Source: an uncultured Lachnospiraceae bacterium (lineage in GTDB: Bacteria > Bacillota > Clostridia > Lachnospirales > Lachnospiraceae). From it: a stretch of 64,000 nucleotides of DNA. Shown here piece by piece: positions 63,901 to 64,000 of this stretch. The stretch is taken from the NCBI GenBank assembly GCA_902776305.1, contig CACYPS010000009.1, forward strand, positions 1-64,000, read 5' to 3'. Below the pieces are notes generated by a model that worked only from the letters and a program-made list of their open reading frames with translations, was not told the origin of the DNA and searched no databases. The position numbers and the translations under genes were made by a program. Every line of letters starts with the position of its first letter. Within the stretch, counting starts at the first letter, position 1.

Positions 63901-64000
63901 ATGTATGAAACAAATATTGTCAGATACAGGACCTGTGTGTGTAATATTAACTACCATGTGGTATGGTGCGTGAAGTACCGTCGTAAGATAATCACCCCTC
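63901..64000 (+). CDS. tnpA: IS200-type Y1 transposase, N-terminus (partial)
   Basis: An ATG at 63901 opens a frame to the window edge. The visible peptide includes NINYHVVWCVKYRRKIITP, the highly conserved N-terminal strand of TnpA_REP/IS200 HUH transposases (single-strand transposition, no inverted repeats). The catalytic HUH and tyrosine lie beyond the window. The element lies beside a damaged ammonia-lyase gene. Confidence 0.88.
   Translation, partial: MYETNIVRYRTCVCNINYHVVWCVKYRRKIITP

Overview
The window looks like chromosome of an anaerobic, low-oxygen Firmicute, most likely a gut or rumen Lachnospiraceae-type Clostridium relative. Grounds: two T-box leaders, canonical TTGACA/TATAAT promoters, strong AGGAGG-type ribosome sites, a ferredoxin-coupled 2-oxoacid oxidoreductase, an anaerobic sulfite reductase (asrABC), an HPr of the PTS, two family-1 glycosidases of the 6-phospho type, iron- and zinc-dependent alcohol dehydrogenases, and an IS200-type transposase at the right edge. 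No rRNA, tRNA or CRISPR array was recognised.

Layout. 1-1000: minus-strand P-loop protein and the start of another gene. 1043-6497: strong promoter, isoleucine-type T-box, an XRE-cupin-acyl-CoA synthetase fusion and a four-subunit 2-oxoacid:ferredoxin oxidoreductase. The starvation switch implies isoleucine synthesis from branched-chain acids by reductive carboxylation. 6700-8600: 6-phospho-beta-glucosidase and HPr. 8700-17200: small membrane protein, heterodimeric CydDC-like ABC exporter, 5-formyl-THF cyclo-ligase, a possible structured RNA, lipoprotein, AAA/nuclease-fold protein, HD protein. 17390-19270: tryptophan T-box and stand-alone trpB. 19345-27843: divergent sugar-acid (aldonate-type) catabolic locus with dehydratase, LarA-family racemase/epimerase, polyol-type dehydrogenase, GntP permease, GntR regulator and DapA-family aldolase; both divergent promoters carry the same operator-like box between -35 and -10. 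28224-32331: iron-type ABC importer. 32358-35051: two different glutamate-cysteine ligase families side by side. 35473-38345: asrABC. 38570-41561: FecBCD-type importer. 41947-44003: SGNH hydrolase and secreted SH3 protein. 44670-48445: carbonic anhydrase, then an LRR-Roco GTPase coupled to a small protein with a possible nuclease-like core, the best candidate here for an undescribed signalling or defence module. 48558-63121: deoC, Fe-ADH, DNA polymerase IV with a coding minisatellite, zinc-ribbon protein, NSS transporter, frameshifted glycosidase, DUF2142-like membrane protein, threonine aldolase, RsmH paralogue, HAD and Nudix hydrolases. 63382-64000: wrecked diaminopropionate ammonia-lyase and the start of IS200 tnpA.

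Two genome-scale habits stand out. First, intergenic spaces are filled with several families of short dispersed, often palindromic repeats; some run into genes and supply stop codons or C-termini. Second, several conserved proteins (CydD-like ABC protein, FecE-like ATPase, RsmH, the DUF2142-like protein, FecB-like lipoprotein, Pol IV) carry in-frame low-complexity or repetitive insertions. All assignments come from reading the sequence; no searches were run.
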